A stretch of 64,000 bases of DNA. Origin: Robertmurraya sp. FSL R5-0851. Its GTDB lineage: Bacteria; Bacillota; Bacilli; Bacillales; Cytobacillaceae. Positions 1-8,863 of this stretch are shown here, piece after piece. Each line of letters starts with the position of its first letter. The first letter of the stretch is position 1. The position numbers were made by a program, and so were the translations under genes. Where the stretch lies: the NCBI RefSeq assembly GCF_038002965.1, contig NZ_JBBOOE010000001.1:4445001-4509000 (forward strand), read 5' to 3'. Below the pieces are notes generated by a model. That model worked only from the letters and a program-made list of their open reading frames with translations, did not search any database and had not been told where the DNA came from.

Positions 1-127
1 CATTGGCTTTCGCAATCTGTTCTTTTAACTCTTTTAATTTTCCAGCATCAAGTCCTTCTGCCAATAAAGGGGATATCAGCTGAAAACGCTGCACTGCCAA
101 TTCTTCTGATTTCTTATGATTCCTCAT
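1..127 (-). CDS. Transposase N-terminus (IS element, cut by window edge)
   Basis: The reading frame starts at an ATG at 127, behind a GAGGAG ribosome site, and runs off the left edge. Only about 42 residues are present. They begin MRNHKKSEELAVQRFQ and continue into a Lys/Glu-rich helix. This resembles the N-terminal helix-turn-helix start of DDE-type integrase/transposase proteins that are commonly found beside DUF6431 proteins in Bacillus insertion sequences. The assignment rests on that pairing and on this short similarity; the catalytic domain lies outside the window. Confidence 0.6.
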   Translation of the reverse strand, partial: MRNHKKSEELAVQRFQLISPLLAEGLDAGKLKELKEQIAKAN

Positions 128-171
128 GATACACTCTCCTCTCTGTGTCTATCATGAGTGTAAATCAGGGG

Positions 172-630
172 TTATTGGACAATGAATGCAGAACGGGTAT
201 GTATCCAAAAATTAATATTTACAATGGGCCGGACAATTCTTGTCAGCCATCCATTGGCATCTCCTGCCAAGCGCCCTATCCTTTGAAGTGCAGTCCCTGA
301 ACTTTCGGACGAGAAATCCAGAGGGATGTTTCCTTGATTGGTTCTGATCATGATGGATGTTAAACACCCCAACCAATAATCCACAAATTCATGAATCCAG
401 CCATGCCATCTCGAAAGAGTAGAATCATCGGCTGGAACAGTATGGTCGGATGGATTCGAGAGAACGCTTTCAATACATTCAGCTTCATAGCGCTTATAAG
501 GGATTAATATATCCGGCAGTTCATGATGTATCGTACAGCAACAAGTGCACCTTAGTCTTCGGATGTTATAGGTCTTACTCTGCCCTGAATGATCAATAGA
601 TTTACGATTCTTAGATCCTATTACCAACAT
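172..630 (-). CDS. DUF6431-like protein, IS partner
   Basis: 152 residues beginning MLVIGSKNRKSI, followed by the stretch RRLRCTCCCTIHHELPD, a Cys/His-rich region that looks like one half of a zinc ribbon. This pattern (short C-rich domain, then IHHELPD, then a helical tail) fits DUF6431 proteins encoded just upstream of DDE transposases in Firmicute insertion sequences. The open frame extends upstream of the ATG through PSPCCGKD, which would supply the first zinc-binding pair, but I see no canonical start there. The 5' end may be truncated or use a rare start. The transposase fragment follows 45 bp downstream, so the two genes are probably co-transcribed. Function is unknown; a DNA-binding accessory role is an inference. 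Confidence 0.55.
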   Translation of the reverse strand: MLVIGSKNRKSIDHSGQSKTYNIRRLRCTCCCTIHHELPDILIPYKRYEAECIESVLSNPSDHTVPADDSTLSRWHGWIHEFVDYWLGCLTSIMIRTNQGNIPLDFSSESSGTALQRIGRLAGDANGWLTRIVRPIVNINFWIHTRSAFIVQ

Positions 631-745
631 GTCTTTCCCACAACATGGAGAAGGAATCCTCCCCGCACCTCTAACGAAAAACTCCAGTTAGATTGTTTTC
701 AATCAGCTTATAATCTGATACAATAACCATATACTTTTTGGTGGG

Positions 746-793
746 ACGTCTCCCGTATAACTGTTGGCGCAGTTATACATTATGGGAGTCGTC
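746..793. other. Long imperfect hairpin at the IS/zinc-ribbon junction
   Basis: GTATAACTG at 755-763 pairs perfectly with CAGTTATAC at 770-778 around a 6-base loop. An outer stem, GACGTCTCCC (746-755) against GGGAGTCGTC (784-793), pairs with one mismatch and a bulge. A T-rich run follows. It could be a terminator, or a terminal structure of the mobile element to its left. It overlaps the first codons of the long open frame that continues into the zinc-ribbon gene, which suggests those codons are not translated. Confidence 0.5.
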
Positions 794-878
794 TTTTCCT
801 TTCTCCGGAATATATTCATGGACATTATACTCGACCACTTCCGGACAGGCAATACCGTCAACTTTCGGTAATTTAAGA

Positions 879-1538
879 GTGTCAAAAACAGCATACATTG
901 ATGACCCTTCCCAGGCGAACTGTCATATTTGCGGGAAGGAACTCCCGAAAATCGAAACTCCATTTGTGCACCTGCCAAGGCCTGGCATCTTCTATATCTA
1001 TTCCGACTTTCAAGAAGGCCTATTCTATCCATCGTATGATGTAGATGAGAACAAGCGATTACTGTTTTGTCCGGTGTGTAAGAACCATGAGTTCAGTCCA
1101 GACGCAAAGCATTGCAAAATCTGTGGGACACCACTCATTAACCAGTGCCCTTCAGAACAAACCAATCTTAGCGGAGAATTCCGCTACTGTCCTTCTTGTG
1201 GCGATCAGACCGTATTTGAAAGTAGAGGGCTCTATGAATACCTAAAAGAAATAGAGATTCCCGATTTACTAGATTACGAGAATGGTAAATATGAAGATTA
1301 TATCGAGTACGAACATTGGGATTATATCATTGCTTCCGTATATGTTTGGGAACAAAACCAAGAGGCCTATTCATCCCTTTCCGGTACGAAAGCCATCCGG
1401 GATGATGACTCGCTTATCGTTTTTACAGCCGATTCAGCGCAGAAGCAGGAGATAGAAAAGCACGAAGATTTACTGAAAACTTGCATAAAGGAATATGGCT
1501 TTGCAGAAATCAATCAATTGGAGGTTTTAATACTATGA
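879..1538 (+). CDS. Zinc-ribbon protein, possibly 5'-truncated
   Basis: The protein carries three Cys clusters: CHICGKELP near its start, then CPVC with HCKICGTPL, then CPSCG. It continues into an acidic, Tyr-rich helical half with no recognised motif. The open frame extends back to a TTG at 738, but its first ~45 codons cover a long hairpin and have unusual composition. I therefore prefer a GTG at 879 or a gene whose start was lost when the neighbouring mobile element arrived. No clear ribosome site is visible at either position. The stop codon overlaps the next gene's ATG (ATGA), so the two are translationally coupled. The shared Cys pattern with the next gene suggests one small system. Function unknown; zinc binding is inferred from the Cys spacing. 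Confidence 0.55.
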   Translation: MSKTAYIDDPSQANCHICGKELPKIETPFVHLPRPGIFYIYSDFQEGLFYPSYDVDENKRLLFCPVCKNHEFSPDAKHCKICGTPLINQCPSEQTNLSGEFRYCPSCGDQTVFESRGLYEYLKEIEIPDLLDYENGKYEDYIEYEHWDYIIASVYVWEQNQEAYSSLSGTKAIRDDDSLIVFTADSAQKQEIEKHEDLLKTCIKEYGFAEINQLEVLIL

Positions 1539-1933
1539 TCTACGATGATGGAGTACAAGTTGATAAAAATATGCGTGTGGTAGAGTGCCCTCGTTGTGAA
1601 AATGAAGTGTTCAGTACAAACGCCGGCCACTGCAAGATTTGTGGAATATCTTTGTATAATGTTTGTGAAGGTGAACCCGAGTTTGACTCTAACGGATACC
1701 AAATCGATACAATCTATCATCAGAACCCCGGTGACGCTCGCTTTTGTGAATCCTGCGGCCGCCCTACTACCTTTAATAAAACAGGAATTCTCAAGCCGTG
1801 GGATGTTGTAAAAGAACAGGCATCTAGTCATCAGCAGTTTAATTCAAATGTCATTCCTATCGATCCGTTTGCTAACCAGCAGTACCAAACGTCACCTCCG
1901 TTACCTGTGAGTGATGATGACTTGCCATTCTGA
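1535..1933 (+). CDS. Zinc-ribbon protein with SSB-like C-terminal tip
   Basis: 132 residues starting at ATG 1535, ten bases after GGAGG. The N-terminal two thirds repeat the upstream gene's pattern: CPRC, then HCKICGISLYNVC, then FCESCGRP. The C-terminus is striking: DPFAN, a Gln/Pro linker, then SDDDLPF at the very end. From memory of that family, Bacillus SsbA ends with the same DPFAN...SDDDLPF arrangement, and this acidic Phe-ended tip is the docking peptide for RecG, RecQ, PriA, RecO and other repair proteins. The inference is that this protein either competes with SSB for its partners or recruits them to a zinc-ribbon target. It is co-translated with the upstream zinc-ribbon gene and sits beside an IS element, so an acquired defence or mobile role is possible but unproven. 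Confidence 0.7.
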   Translation: MIYDDGVQVDKNMRVVECPRCENEVFSTNAGHCKICGISLYNVCEGEPEFDSNGYQIDTIYHQNPGDARFCESCGRPTTFNKTGILKPWDVVKEQASSHQQFNSNVIPIDPFANQQYQTSPPLPVSDDDLPF

Positions 1934-1977
1934 CAAAATTAAAATTACAATTCTCTATAATGTAAACTTCAAATTAG

Positions 1978-2005
1978 CCCGCCAAGCCCCTCTAGGCCCA
2001 GCGGG
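1978..2005 (-). terminator. Hairpin downstream of galE
   Basis: CCCGC (1978-1982) pairs with GCGGG (2001-2005) with G/C-rich material between. It lies between the convergent zinc-ribbon gene and galE and could end galE transcription, but the T-run is weak. Confidence 0.4.
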
Positions 2006-2034
2006 TGAATACCAAAAACTCTTACTAATATTTC

Positions 2035-3030
2035 CTATTCCTTATAATTCTTCTCGAATCGCCAAGCATCGCGGCACATTGCAATAATATCGCGTTTAGC
2101 GGTCCAGCCTAGTTCCCTCTTTGCTTTTGAAGCATCGGCATAGCATGAAGCGATATCCCCAGGTCTTCGATCCACGATTTCATAAGGGACTTCAATATCA
2201 TTAGCTTCTTCAAAAGCTTTCACTAACTCTAGTACACTAGTACCTTTTCCGGTTCCCAAGTTATAAACATGAACACCTTCAGTTAGATTTTCTAATGCAG
2301 CAACATGACCCTCAGCAAGATCCACTACATGAATATAATCACGAACTCCTGTGCCATCTACCGTAGGGTAATCATTTCCAAACACACGTAATTTCGCAAG
2401 TTTACCTTTTGCTACTTGAGTTACATATGGCATAAGATTATTAGGAATTCCGTTTGGTGCCTCACCTATTTGTCCGCTCTCATGGGCACCTACTGGATTG
2501 AAGTATCGTAGAATTGAAACTGAAAAAGAAGGATTTGCATTTGCTATATCAGTAAGAATTCGCTCACTCATGGCTTTTGTTTCACCATATGGATTTGTAG
2601 TTGGTAGTAGATCCACAGTCTCTACGAAAGGTACTTTATTATCTCCATACACGGTTGCTGATGAACTAAATACAAAACGATTTACACCATATTTCTTACA
2701 AGCTTTTGTAAGAACCATAGTGCTCACGATGTTATTGTAATAATATTCTAGTGGCTTTTCTACTGATTCGCCTACCGCTTTAAGACCAGCAAAATGAATA
2801 ACTCCATCAATCTTATAATTTCTGAAAATAATATCAACAGCTTCTGCATCTGTTACATCAATCTCGTAAAAATTAACTTCTTTATCAACTATATCCATGA
2901 TTTTCATAACAGTTTCACTCTTACTGTTAGAAAGATTATCAGCAATAATGACTGAATGGCCTGCTTCTAGTAGTGCAATACAAGTATGTGAACCTATATA
3001 TCCGGCACCACCTGTTACCAGTATGTTCAT
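2035..3030 (-). CDS. galE: UDP-glucose 4-epimerase (copy 1)
   Basis: 331 residues, the normal length for GalE. It interconverts UDP-glucose and UDP-galactose (or the GlcNAc/GalNAc pair) in the cytoplasm using bound NAD. The N-terminus has the Rossmann signature GGAGYIGSHT, followed by the short-chain dehydrogenase catalytic residues in FSSSATVYG and NPYGETK. The ribosome site is AAGGAG just before the ATG. This is the last gene of the minus-strand polysaccharide locus, after the flippase. It most likely supplies UDP-galactose or a related donor to the glycosyltransferases. A second galE with the same length and very similar protein lies at 25332-26321, in the same orientation. Confidence 0.93.
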   Translation of the reverse strand: MNILVTGGAGYIGSHTCIALLEAGHSVIIADNLSNSKSETVMKIMDIVDKEVNFYEIDVTDAEAVDIIFRNYKIDGVIHFAGLKAVGESVEKPLEYYYNNIVSTMVLTKACKKYGVNRFVFSSSATVYGDNKVPFVETVDLLPTTNPYGETKAMSERILTDIANANPSFSVSILRYFNPVGAHESGQIGEAPNGIPNNLMPYVTQVAKGKLAKLRVFGNDYPTVDGTGVRDYIHVVDLAEGHVAALENLTEGVHVYNLGTGKGTSVLELVKAFEEANDIEVPYEIVDRRPGDIASCYADASKAKRELGWTAKRDIIAMCRDAWRFEKNYKE

Positions 3031-3200
3031 TTTATAATTCTCCTTCTTTTATGGATTTGAAAGAAACGTATAAGAAAACACTATCTTTTACCCAACATTT
3101 TATTATTATATTAATTGGTACAATAATAAGTGTAATGCCACTGAATAAATATCTAATTGATTGCATATTTATCTCTTCGTATTAAAGAAGCCCCTCGATA

Positions 3201-4658
3201 CTATAAGTGTGATGTCTTATTTTTTAACCTTAACCATACTTTTTTTATCTCAGTTAAAATAAGCCCTTCCTTCGAATATGATTCGAAAATAATAACAATT
3301 GTAACATAAATTAAAATACCTATCATTACTTGGATAAAAGTTGTTAGAATTGAACTACCCATTGCCTCTCCAATAAGTCTGAGCATGCTGAACATAACAA
3401 TTCCTGCTATAAGATAATAAGAAGATTTTTTCGCAATTTTTTTAATATCCATTTGATCTCTTGTAAAGATTATTTGTACTAAAACAACAGCAAATTCTGC
3501 ACATAGCGTACCTATCGCTGCTCCAATTGCCCCAAAAGGTCTTATGAGAATAAAATTAATAATTAAATTTACTATAGCTCCCATATACACTGAAATATTA
3601 TATTCTTTCATCTTACCTAACGGGACCAGATATTGTGTTCCGAATACACCACTCCAAGCCATTAAAAAAATAGCTGGACTTAATATTATTAAAACTGAAG
3701 CACTTCTGTTAAACTCCTCTCCTAAAAACCATGGAATGAACTCCTTAGCTGTACCAGCTAATCCAAACATAATCGGAATAGCTATTAGTGTTGAAAAATC
3801 AAGTGATTTAGTGATATAGCTGTTTGCCTTTTCTAAATCACCTTTAGCAAAAACATTTGCCATTCTAGGAAGCATAACGGTACCTAATGAGGTAACAACA
3901 GCCACAGCAATTTTTAATACTTTGTCTGCATAATCATATATTCCAACTTCACTAGTACCTGAAAATATACCTAACATTGTTTTATCTATTGCAAAATAGA
4001 TTTGTATTGCAATCTGAGGCAAGAAATAAATTAAAGTCGGCTTAGTATGATCAATAACTTCTCTAAATTTAACTCTCACAGGGATAACATACTCTTTTAC
4101 AGATATCCACATGACTAGTTGCCCAAAGAAAGTAGAAAGGCCTAATATAACGGTATATAACATTAAGTCATCCGGTCTTTTTACAAAAATAAAGATAGCA
4201 ATTAAACTGGCAATTTTAATGATGATATTTCTTGTAACAATTTTTTTGAACTGTTCTAAACCACTAAAAAACCATGAACAATCAATTACACAAGCTAATA
4301 AAGCTAAAGTTTGTAATAATGCTATAACTTTATATTCATCAAAAAAGAAAATCACAAAAATAAGATAAGCAATTAGTGAAATGCCTGTAAGTAGCAACTG
4401 CAAATAATAGATACTAAAAAAGGTTTTACTTAACTGTATCTTATCATCCCTTACCATTGCTACCATTTTATTACCGTAAATTCCAATCCCTAACATACCA
4501 AACAGTATAAAGTATCGAACTATAGAATCTGTATAGGCGAAAGTTCCTACACCTTCAGGTTTAAGTACCCGTGAAACGTATGGAACAGTTATTAATGGTA
4601 ATATCATTATTAATACTTGAAAAGCCAAATTATATAAATAATTTCTTTTTATATTCAA
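3201..4658 (-). CDS. Wzx-type oligosaccharide flippase
   Basis: 485 residues made almost entirely of hydrophobic segments (about 12-14 membrane helices). It starts NYLYNLAFQVLIMILPLIT and continues PYVSRVLKPEGVGTFAY, the standard N-terminal signature of polysaccharide-repeat flippases of the MOP superfamily. The family moves undecaprenyl-diphosphate-linked repeat units from the inner to the outer face of the membrane. It sits between a GT2 glycosyltransferase and galE in the exopolysaccharide locus, with a Wzy-like polymerase two genes upstream, which fits a Wzx/Wzy-dependent route. The ATG lacks a well-spaced ribosome site; a TTG two codons upstream is an alternative. Confidence 0.9.
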   Translation of the reverse strand: MNIKRNYLYNLAFQVLIMILPLITVPYVSRVLKPEGVGTFAYTDSIVRYFILFGMLGIGIYGNKMVAMVRDDKIQLSKTFFSIYYLQLLLTGISLIAYLIFVIFFFDEYKVIALLQTLALLACVIDCSWFFSGLEQFKKIVTRNIIIKIASLIAIFIFVKRPDDLMLYTVILGLSTFFGQLVMWISVKEYVIPVRVKFREVIDHTKPTLIYFLPQIAIQIYFAIDKTMLGIFSGTSEVGIYDYADKVLKIAVAVVTSLGTVMLPRMANVFAKGDLEKANSYITKSLDFSTLIAIPIMFGLAGTAKEFIPWFLGEEFNRSASVLIILSPAIFLMAWSGVFGTQYLVPLGKMKEYNISVYMGAIVNLIINFILIRPFGAIGAAIGTLCAEFAVVLVQIIFTRDQMDIKKIAKKSSYYLIAGIVMFSMLRLIGEAMGSSILTTFIQVMIGILIYVTIVIIFESYSKEGLILTEIKKVWLRLKNKTSHL

Positions 4659-4820
4659 GAGGTACCACCTTATTGTTTACATCTTTCAAGAAGCTTTATT
4701 TTTTACCTTTTACTTAAGAAGGATTTATAAACATTCCGTAACATTAGTATTTACTAAAAGTAAATACCACTTAATAGACAATTATTCCCTCTATGGGTAC
4801 AGAGAATTAGTTATAGACCA

Positions 4821-5831
4821 TTATTTTTGAAGTAATCTATAAAATAATAATAATAAATAACTTTGTTTAAATTGGATTAATTTATATATACCCTTATCCT
4901 TTAGCGAAGCAAGTTCTGTATCTTCTAATACTTCATAAATGTTCGGATTACTTAAAATCCTATCTAAATATTCTTTTCTATCCCTTTTAGAAAGATTGTT
5001 AGCCCTACTTAATTGACCTATAGTCGTTCTTATTGATTCGAATACCAAAGACCCTATTATTTTGGAAATAACTCTAGGTTCTTGGTTCCAAGCCAAAAGT
5101 AGATTTTCAACAGCTTCTATGCCTTTCTGTTTAATTTCAAAATAATCTTCATAAAATTTAGTACCCAATGTAACTCTAGATCGCTGCATATAGTGAATTA
5201 AAGGTTCATCCAAAAATGCAATTTTCTCACAATGAGAAAGTACTGAAGAATTAAAAACAATATCCTCAACTAGTGAGAGACCTCTTGTAAATTTAAAATT
5301 ATTTTCCTTTAACAAACTCAATTCATACATTTTATTCCAAGCATATCCTAAATTACCGATAAGATTCTTTCCAATTAATATATTCTTATATTCACTTTTT
5401 CTAAAAATCCCTGATTCATGTTTATGAACCACAGATTTTATTAAGGTTTCATTATCATCTACATAATCGGCGAAAAACCCCCATATAACAACATTACTAT
5501 TACTCGACTGTGCTACCTCTATAGACCTTTCAACCATATTCAATTCAACATAATCATCACCATCAATAAATAATAAAAATTTTCCCGTTGCTTTATCGAT
5601 CCCAACATTCCTTGCATCTGATAACCCACCATTTTCTTTATGAATTACCCTTATTCTAGAATCCATTTTTGCATATTCGTCACATATAATGGGGCAATTA
5701 TCCGGTGACCCATCATCCACTAATATAATCTCAATATTTTTATATGTCTGATTACGTAGCGAGTCTACACACCTATGAATATATTTTTCAACATTATAAA
5801 TTGGTACAACAATAGAAACTTTACTTAACAT
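4821..5831 (-). CDS. Family 2 glycosyltransferase
   Basis: 336 residues from the ATG at 5831, which follows GAGGTG by seven bases; the open frame continues 9 codons further upstream without a ribosome site. The GT-A fold is clear: VSIVVPIYNVEKYI at the N-terminus, VDDGSPDNC, GGLSDARNVGID, and LFIDGDDYV, the last carrying the metal-binding DxD-like motif. The C-terminal third is helical. The family transfers a sugar from a nucleotide donor to the growing lipid-linked repeat unit at the inner membrane face. Donor and acceptor cannot be told from sequence. It lies between the Wzy-like and Wzx-like genes. Confidence 0.9.
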   Translation of the reverse strand: MLSKVSIVVPIYNVEKYIHRCVDSLRNQTYKNIEIILVDDGSPDNCPIICDEYAKMDSRIRVIHKENGGLSDARNVGIDKATGKFLLFIDGDDYVELNMVERSIEVAQSSNSNVVIWGFFADYVDDNETLIKSVVHKHESGIFRKSEYKNILIGKNLIGNLGYAWNKMYELSLLKENNFKFTRGLSLVEDIVFNSSVLSHCEKIAFLDEPLIHYMQRSRVTLGTKFYEDYFEIKQKGIEAVENLLLAWNQEPRVISKIIGSLVFESIRTTIGQLSRANNLSKRDRKEYLDRILSNPNIYEVLEDTELASLKDKGIYKLIQFKQSYLLLLFYRLLQK

Positions 5832-5946
5832 AAGAAAACACCTCGTTTTTACAACCATAAATAACCTTATCTAAAACCCCGTACTATGATTTAACGTATA
5901 ATATAGTATGCCACCAAATGTTTTTAACTCTTTTTATCTTAATAAT

Positions 5947-7209
5947 TTACAACATATAACGTTTTTTCCGCCTATAGATGAGTAATAAAAGAATCCAAAG
6001 GAAAAACACTGGCGCAAAAGCTGCTAGTTGCAAAACTAAGAGTAAGGAAGCAATCAGGACGGTCAAAAGGTAGACTAATTCATGATTACTCCCCTCACCT
6101 AAACGACAAATTAAAGATATTATTAACGGACCAATTAACATTCCAATCCAACTAAAATTAGAAATTGTTTCTTCGAGAATACTAGTTGTCATTCCCCAAC
6201 CTATATATTCAGGAGATAATCCAAAAATAGCAGCAGTCATATAGACAGCATACGGTAAAGGTTTATCAGGCCAAAATTCTCTTGGTACATACATGGTTAT
6301 ATCATATAAAAAACTTTGCCCAGGATACTCTAAAATTTTACCCTCTTCAGGATAAAGAGTTGTATAAATAGCAAATTTAGTTACATCATCCCTACCAAAG
6401 TCAACTCTAACATTTTCATATATATCATAGAAGTCAGTAATTCCTTGGCTTTCATATCTGAGATTAGATTGATAAAGGCTAGTGAATAAAGCAAAAATAA
6501 TAACTGCAAAAGTAATGGCGATATAAAACTTTATACCTCTTAAGTATCCTTTCTGCCATAAAATGTAACCTATTGCAACTGCAATAAGTGCAACAATTGA
6601 TCTTTTTCCGTTAATCCAGATACAAAGGAATATTATAGGGCTTAATAATATTATATATCTTCGAATTTTATTTTTTCTGAATATAAGCAACCAGATAACA
6701 GAAAGAATGCTTATGTTAACTGATAGATCAACTATAACATGATAGTTTTCACTTTCATTTACAAGTAACCCTTTTACAGCAGCCCCGTATTCTAGATAAA
6801 CCATAGGATTTGGTGAAAAAAGAACAGCTAGTATCGGAGTAAATAAAAGAAAATAAATAATGGGATAAATCCTTTTGAAGAAATTGTTATTTAAATTAAA
6901 TGACTTCATCTGTTTTTGTTTTCTTTTAATCCTAGTGGTCAATATCCAAATAATAGGAATAATACATAAATATATTGAATATATATATTCTGTCAAAGTA
7001 TCTCTAGATGCAAGCCTAAATCCTGGAAAAGTATAGTAATTAGGCTTACCTATAAGAAAGTCTAAAAGTAAAGGAAAGGCGAAAAAAATGTAATATACTA
7101 TGTACACAAATAATATTACATTTTTGTATCCTTTTGATAATCTATTTATAACGAAGAATAAACATAAACTAAGCCATAAAAACGCTATAAAATTTACGAA
7201 CTCAAGCAT
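5947..7209 (-). CDS. Wzy-like oligosaccharide repeat-unit polymerase
   Basis: 420 residues with about 10-11 hydrophobic helices and a larger polar loop in the middle to C-terminal half (around YESQGITDFYDIYENV to VPREFWPDKPLPYA). The motif REFWPDKP with nearby WGMTTSILEE matches the external loop of O-antigen or capsule polymerases seen in Gram-positive EPS loci. Such enzymes join flipped repeat units at the outer membrane face. Sequence identity in this family is low, so the call rests on topology, that loop and the location next to a flippase and glycosyltransferases. Confidence 0.75.
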   Translation of the reverse strand: MLEFVNFIAFLWLSLCLFFVINRLSKGYKNVILFVYIVYYIFFAFPLLLDFLIGKPNYYTFPGFRLASRDTLTEYIYSIYLCIIPIIWILTTRIKRKQKQMKSFNLNNNFFKRIYPIIYFLLFTPILAVLFSPNPMVYLEYGAAVKGLLVNESENYHVIVDLSVNISILSVIWLLIFRKNKIRRYIILLSPIIFLCIWINGKRSIVALIAVAIGYILWQKGYLRGIKFYIAITFAVIIFALFTSLYQSNLRYESQGITDFYDIYENVRVDFGRDDVTKFAIYTTLYPEEGKILEYPGQSFLYDITMYVPREFWPDKPLPYAVYMTAAIFGLSPEYIGWGMTTSILEETISNFSWIGMLIGPLIISLICRLGEGSNHELVYLLTVLIASLLLVLQLAAFAPVFFLWILLLLIYRRKKRYML

Positions 7210-7753
7210 AATACTTCTCCCAGCTCCTATTTAAAAATCTGATTCTATTTCACGCATGATAATTTTTTGCGTGAATTTGGAAAATCTTTACTTGAGGTAT
7301 AATGATGTTACAGGTGAAAATAGCGTAAATATAAAGACATAGCTTACTATTCTCTAAGTTAATAATTATTAAGTAAACTACTTAGTAGAACACGACCTTC
7401 GTGTTTTACCTAACAAATGAAAATTGAGTATTCAACCATTAGTTCTATATTGTCTTTACCATTGAAGTTTAATATACCTAGCAAAGATAAGTTGTAAGTA
7501 ACAAATCTGTGGGAATAACCTTGGAACTTTAAATATTTGCACAGATCATAATGTCATTAATAAGGTACCTTTTTGTAATCCTTCTAAGAATCCTACTACC
7601 ATTGTTACACTCAAATAACATTAGGATCATTTATACAAAGTCAAACATTGAACTAAATTTCATATCAATTCAGTCACATCAAGTAAAAGCTTGCTTGTTT
7701 TAGTTTTCGAAAGTCGAATAAATTTCTAGAATAAAAAGTCATCAATCCAAGGA
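7210..7753. other. 544 bp gene-free AT-rich gap in the EPS locus
   Basis: No open frame with a ribosome site is visible on either strand. The only clear structure is a small perfect hairpin, AACACGA (7389-7395) with TCGTGTT (7399-7405). The gap splits the glycosyltransferases from the polymerase/flippase block and may mark a deleted or decayed gene, or hold an internal promoter for the downstream genes. Confidence 0.5.
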
Positions 7754-8863
7754 CTACTTGCAACTTAAATAATAATCTTGAAGGTTTTGAGCAACTATTT
7801 CTATATCAAACCCAGCATTAATAATACTCTGACCTTCGTCTCTTCTAGAATGTTTTATTCGTTTCTCCATAATTTCCTCAACCCAAGTTGATATGGGTGT
7901 TGTTAAATCAATATATTGTATATTATTAGTAATTTTAACCTGTTTAGTAATATTGTTAGATACTATACATGGCAAACCAGATGCCTGTGCTTCAACTAAA
8001 GTAACAGGCAATCCTTCGTGTAGTGATGGAAATACAAAAATATCCATAGCTTGAAGTAATTCAGATATATCGGATCGAACACCAGTAAAAATTACTTTCC
8101 CAGTTAACCCAAGAGCATCAACTTTTTTTTCTATTTTGGATCTAAGTTCACCATCACCAACTAACATTAATACACTATCACTATTTTTATCATGAAATTC
8201 TTTAAAAATATCAATCAGAAAGTCATGATTTTTTTGCGAGAAAAACCTCCCCACATGACCAATAACAAAATTATTTTCAACGCCTAATTCTTTACGCTTT
8301 TGGTTTCTAACATTCATATTAAATTTAAACTTATCTGTTTCAATGCCATTATTTATTACCATGAACTCCTTATTCAAAAATAGTTCATTAGGGTACATCC
8401 ACTTTGCCGCCAAGTCAGAGCATGCAAAAAAATCTGTAGCGTAAGATTTAAGCGATAATTGATTAAACCGATGGATATATTTGTGTAAGCTACTTCCACC
8501 TTCTTTTGTATTGTGACTGTGAACAATCCTACGTGAAACTCCATATTTTTTTGCAACTCTTAATGATGAAACATTGGTTAATGAACTTAAATGAGCATGC
8601 ACTATTTTATACTCTGGATGGTTCCTAAAAAACGAATTTAATAATTTTATATTATTTAACACCCCTTGTTTTCTGCTAGGTACTTGATAAATACGTCCTC
8701 CTAAAGAGTAAATTTCATCATCATAGTCACCTGGTGTACTTGTTTCTGAGGTTAAAAAATCGAACTGAACCTTAGTTCGATCAATATTTCGAAAAACATT
8801 CATTAAAAATGTTTCAATACCACCTCTATTCATCTTATTTACAACGTGTAATACTCTTATCAT
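7754..8863 (-). CDS. GT4 glycosyltransferase, EpsF-like
   Basis: 369 residues from the ATG at 8863 (MIRVLHVVNKMNRGG). A GTG five codons upstream is possible but less typical. GT-B fold features are VLHVVNKMNRGGIE at the N-terminus, VIGHVGRFFSQKNHD in the linker, and the C-terminal donor-binding stretch FVFPSLHEGLPVTLVEAQ with the conserved EGLP and E. The family is retaining and uses nucleotide sugars. It is a close paralogue of the protein at 10105-11199; both share IDRT..QFDFL near residue 35. Its start overlaps the end of the preceding glycosyltransferase gene by 29 bp, so translation is probably coupled. Confidence 0.88.
   Translation of the reverse strand: MIRVLHVVNKMNRGGIETFLMNVFRNIDRTKVQFDFLTSETSTPGDYDDEIYSLGGRIYQVPSRKQGVLNNIKLLNSFFRNHPEYKIVHAHLSSLTNVSSLRVAKKYGVSRRIVHSHNTKEGGSSLHKYIHRFNQLSLKSYATDFFACSDLAAKWMYPNELFLNKEFMVINNGIETDKFKFNMNVRNQKRKELGVENNFVIGHVGRFFSQKNHDFLIDIFKEFHDKNSDSVLMLVGDGELRSKIEKKVDALGLTGKVIFTGVRSDISELLQAMDIFVFPSLHEGLPVTLVEAQASGLPCIVSNNITKQVKITNNIQYIDLTTPISTWVEEIMEKRIKHSRRDEGQSIINAGFDIEIVAQNLQDYYLSCK

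Noticed and set aside
738..878. N-terminal ~45 codons of the long frame before the zinc-ribbon gene
   Set aside because: They cover a two-tier hairpin, have no ribosome site at the TTG and show no protein-like conservation pattern; start placed at or after 879.
703..1032. 109-codon minus-strand frame
   Set aside because: It lies opposite the zinc-ribbon gene and the hairpin, and has no recognised features.
7389..7405. Terminator in the EPS gap
   Set aside because: The stem is only 7 bp and lacks a T-run on the transcribed strand.
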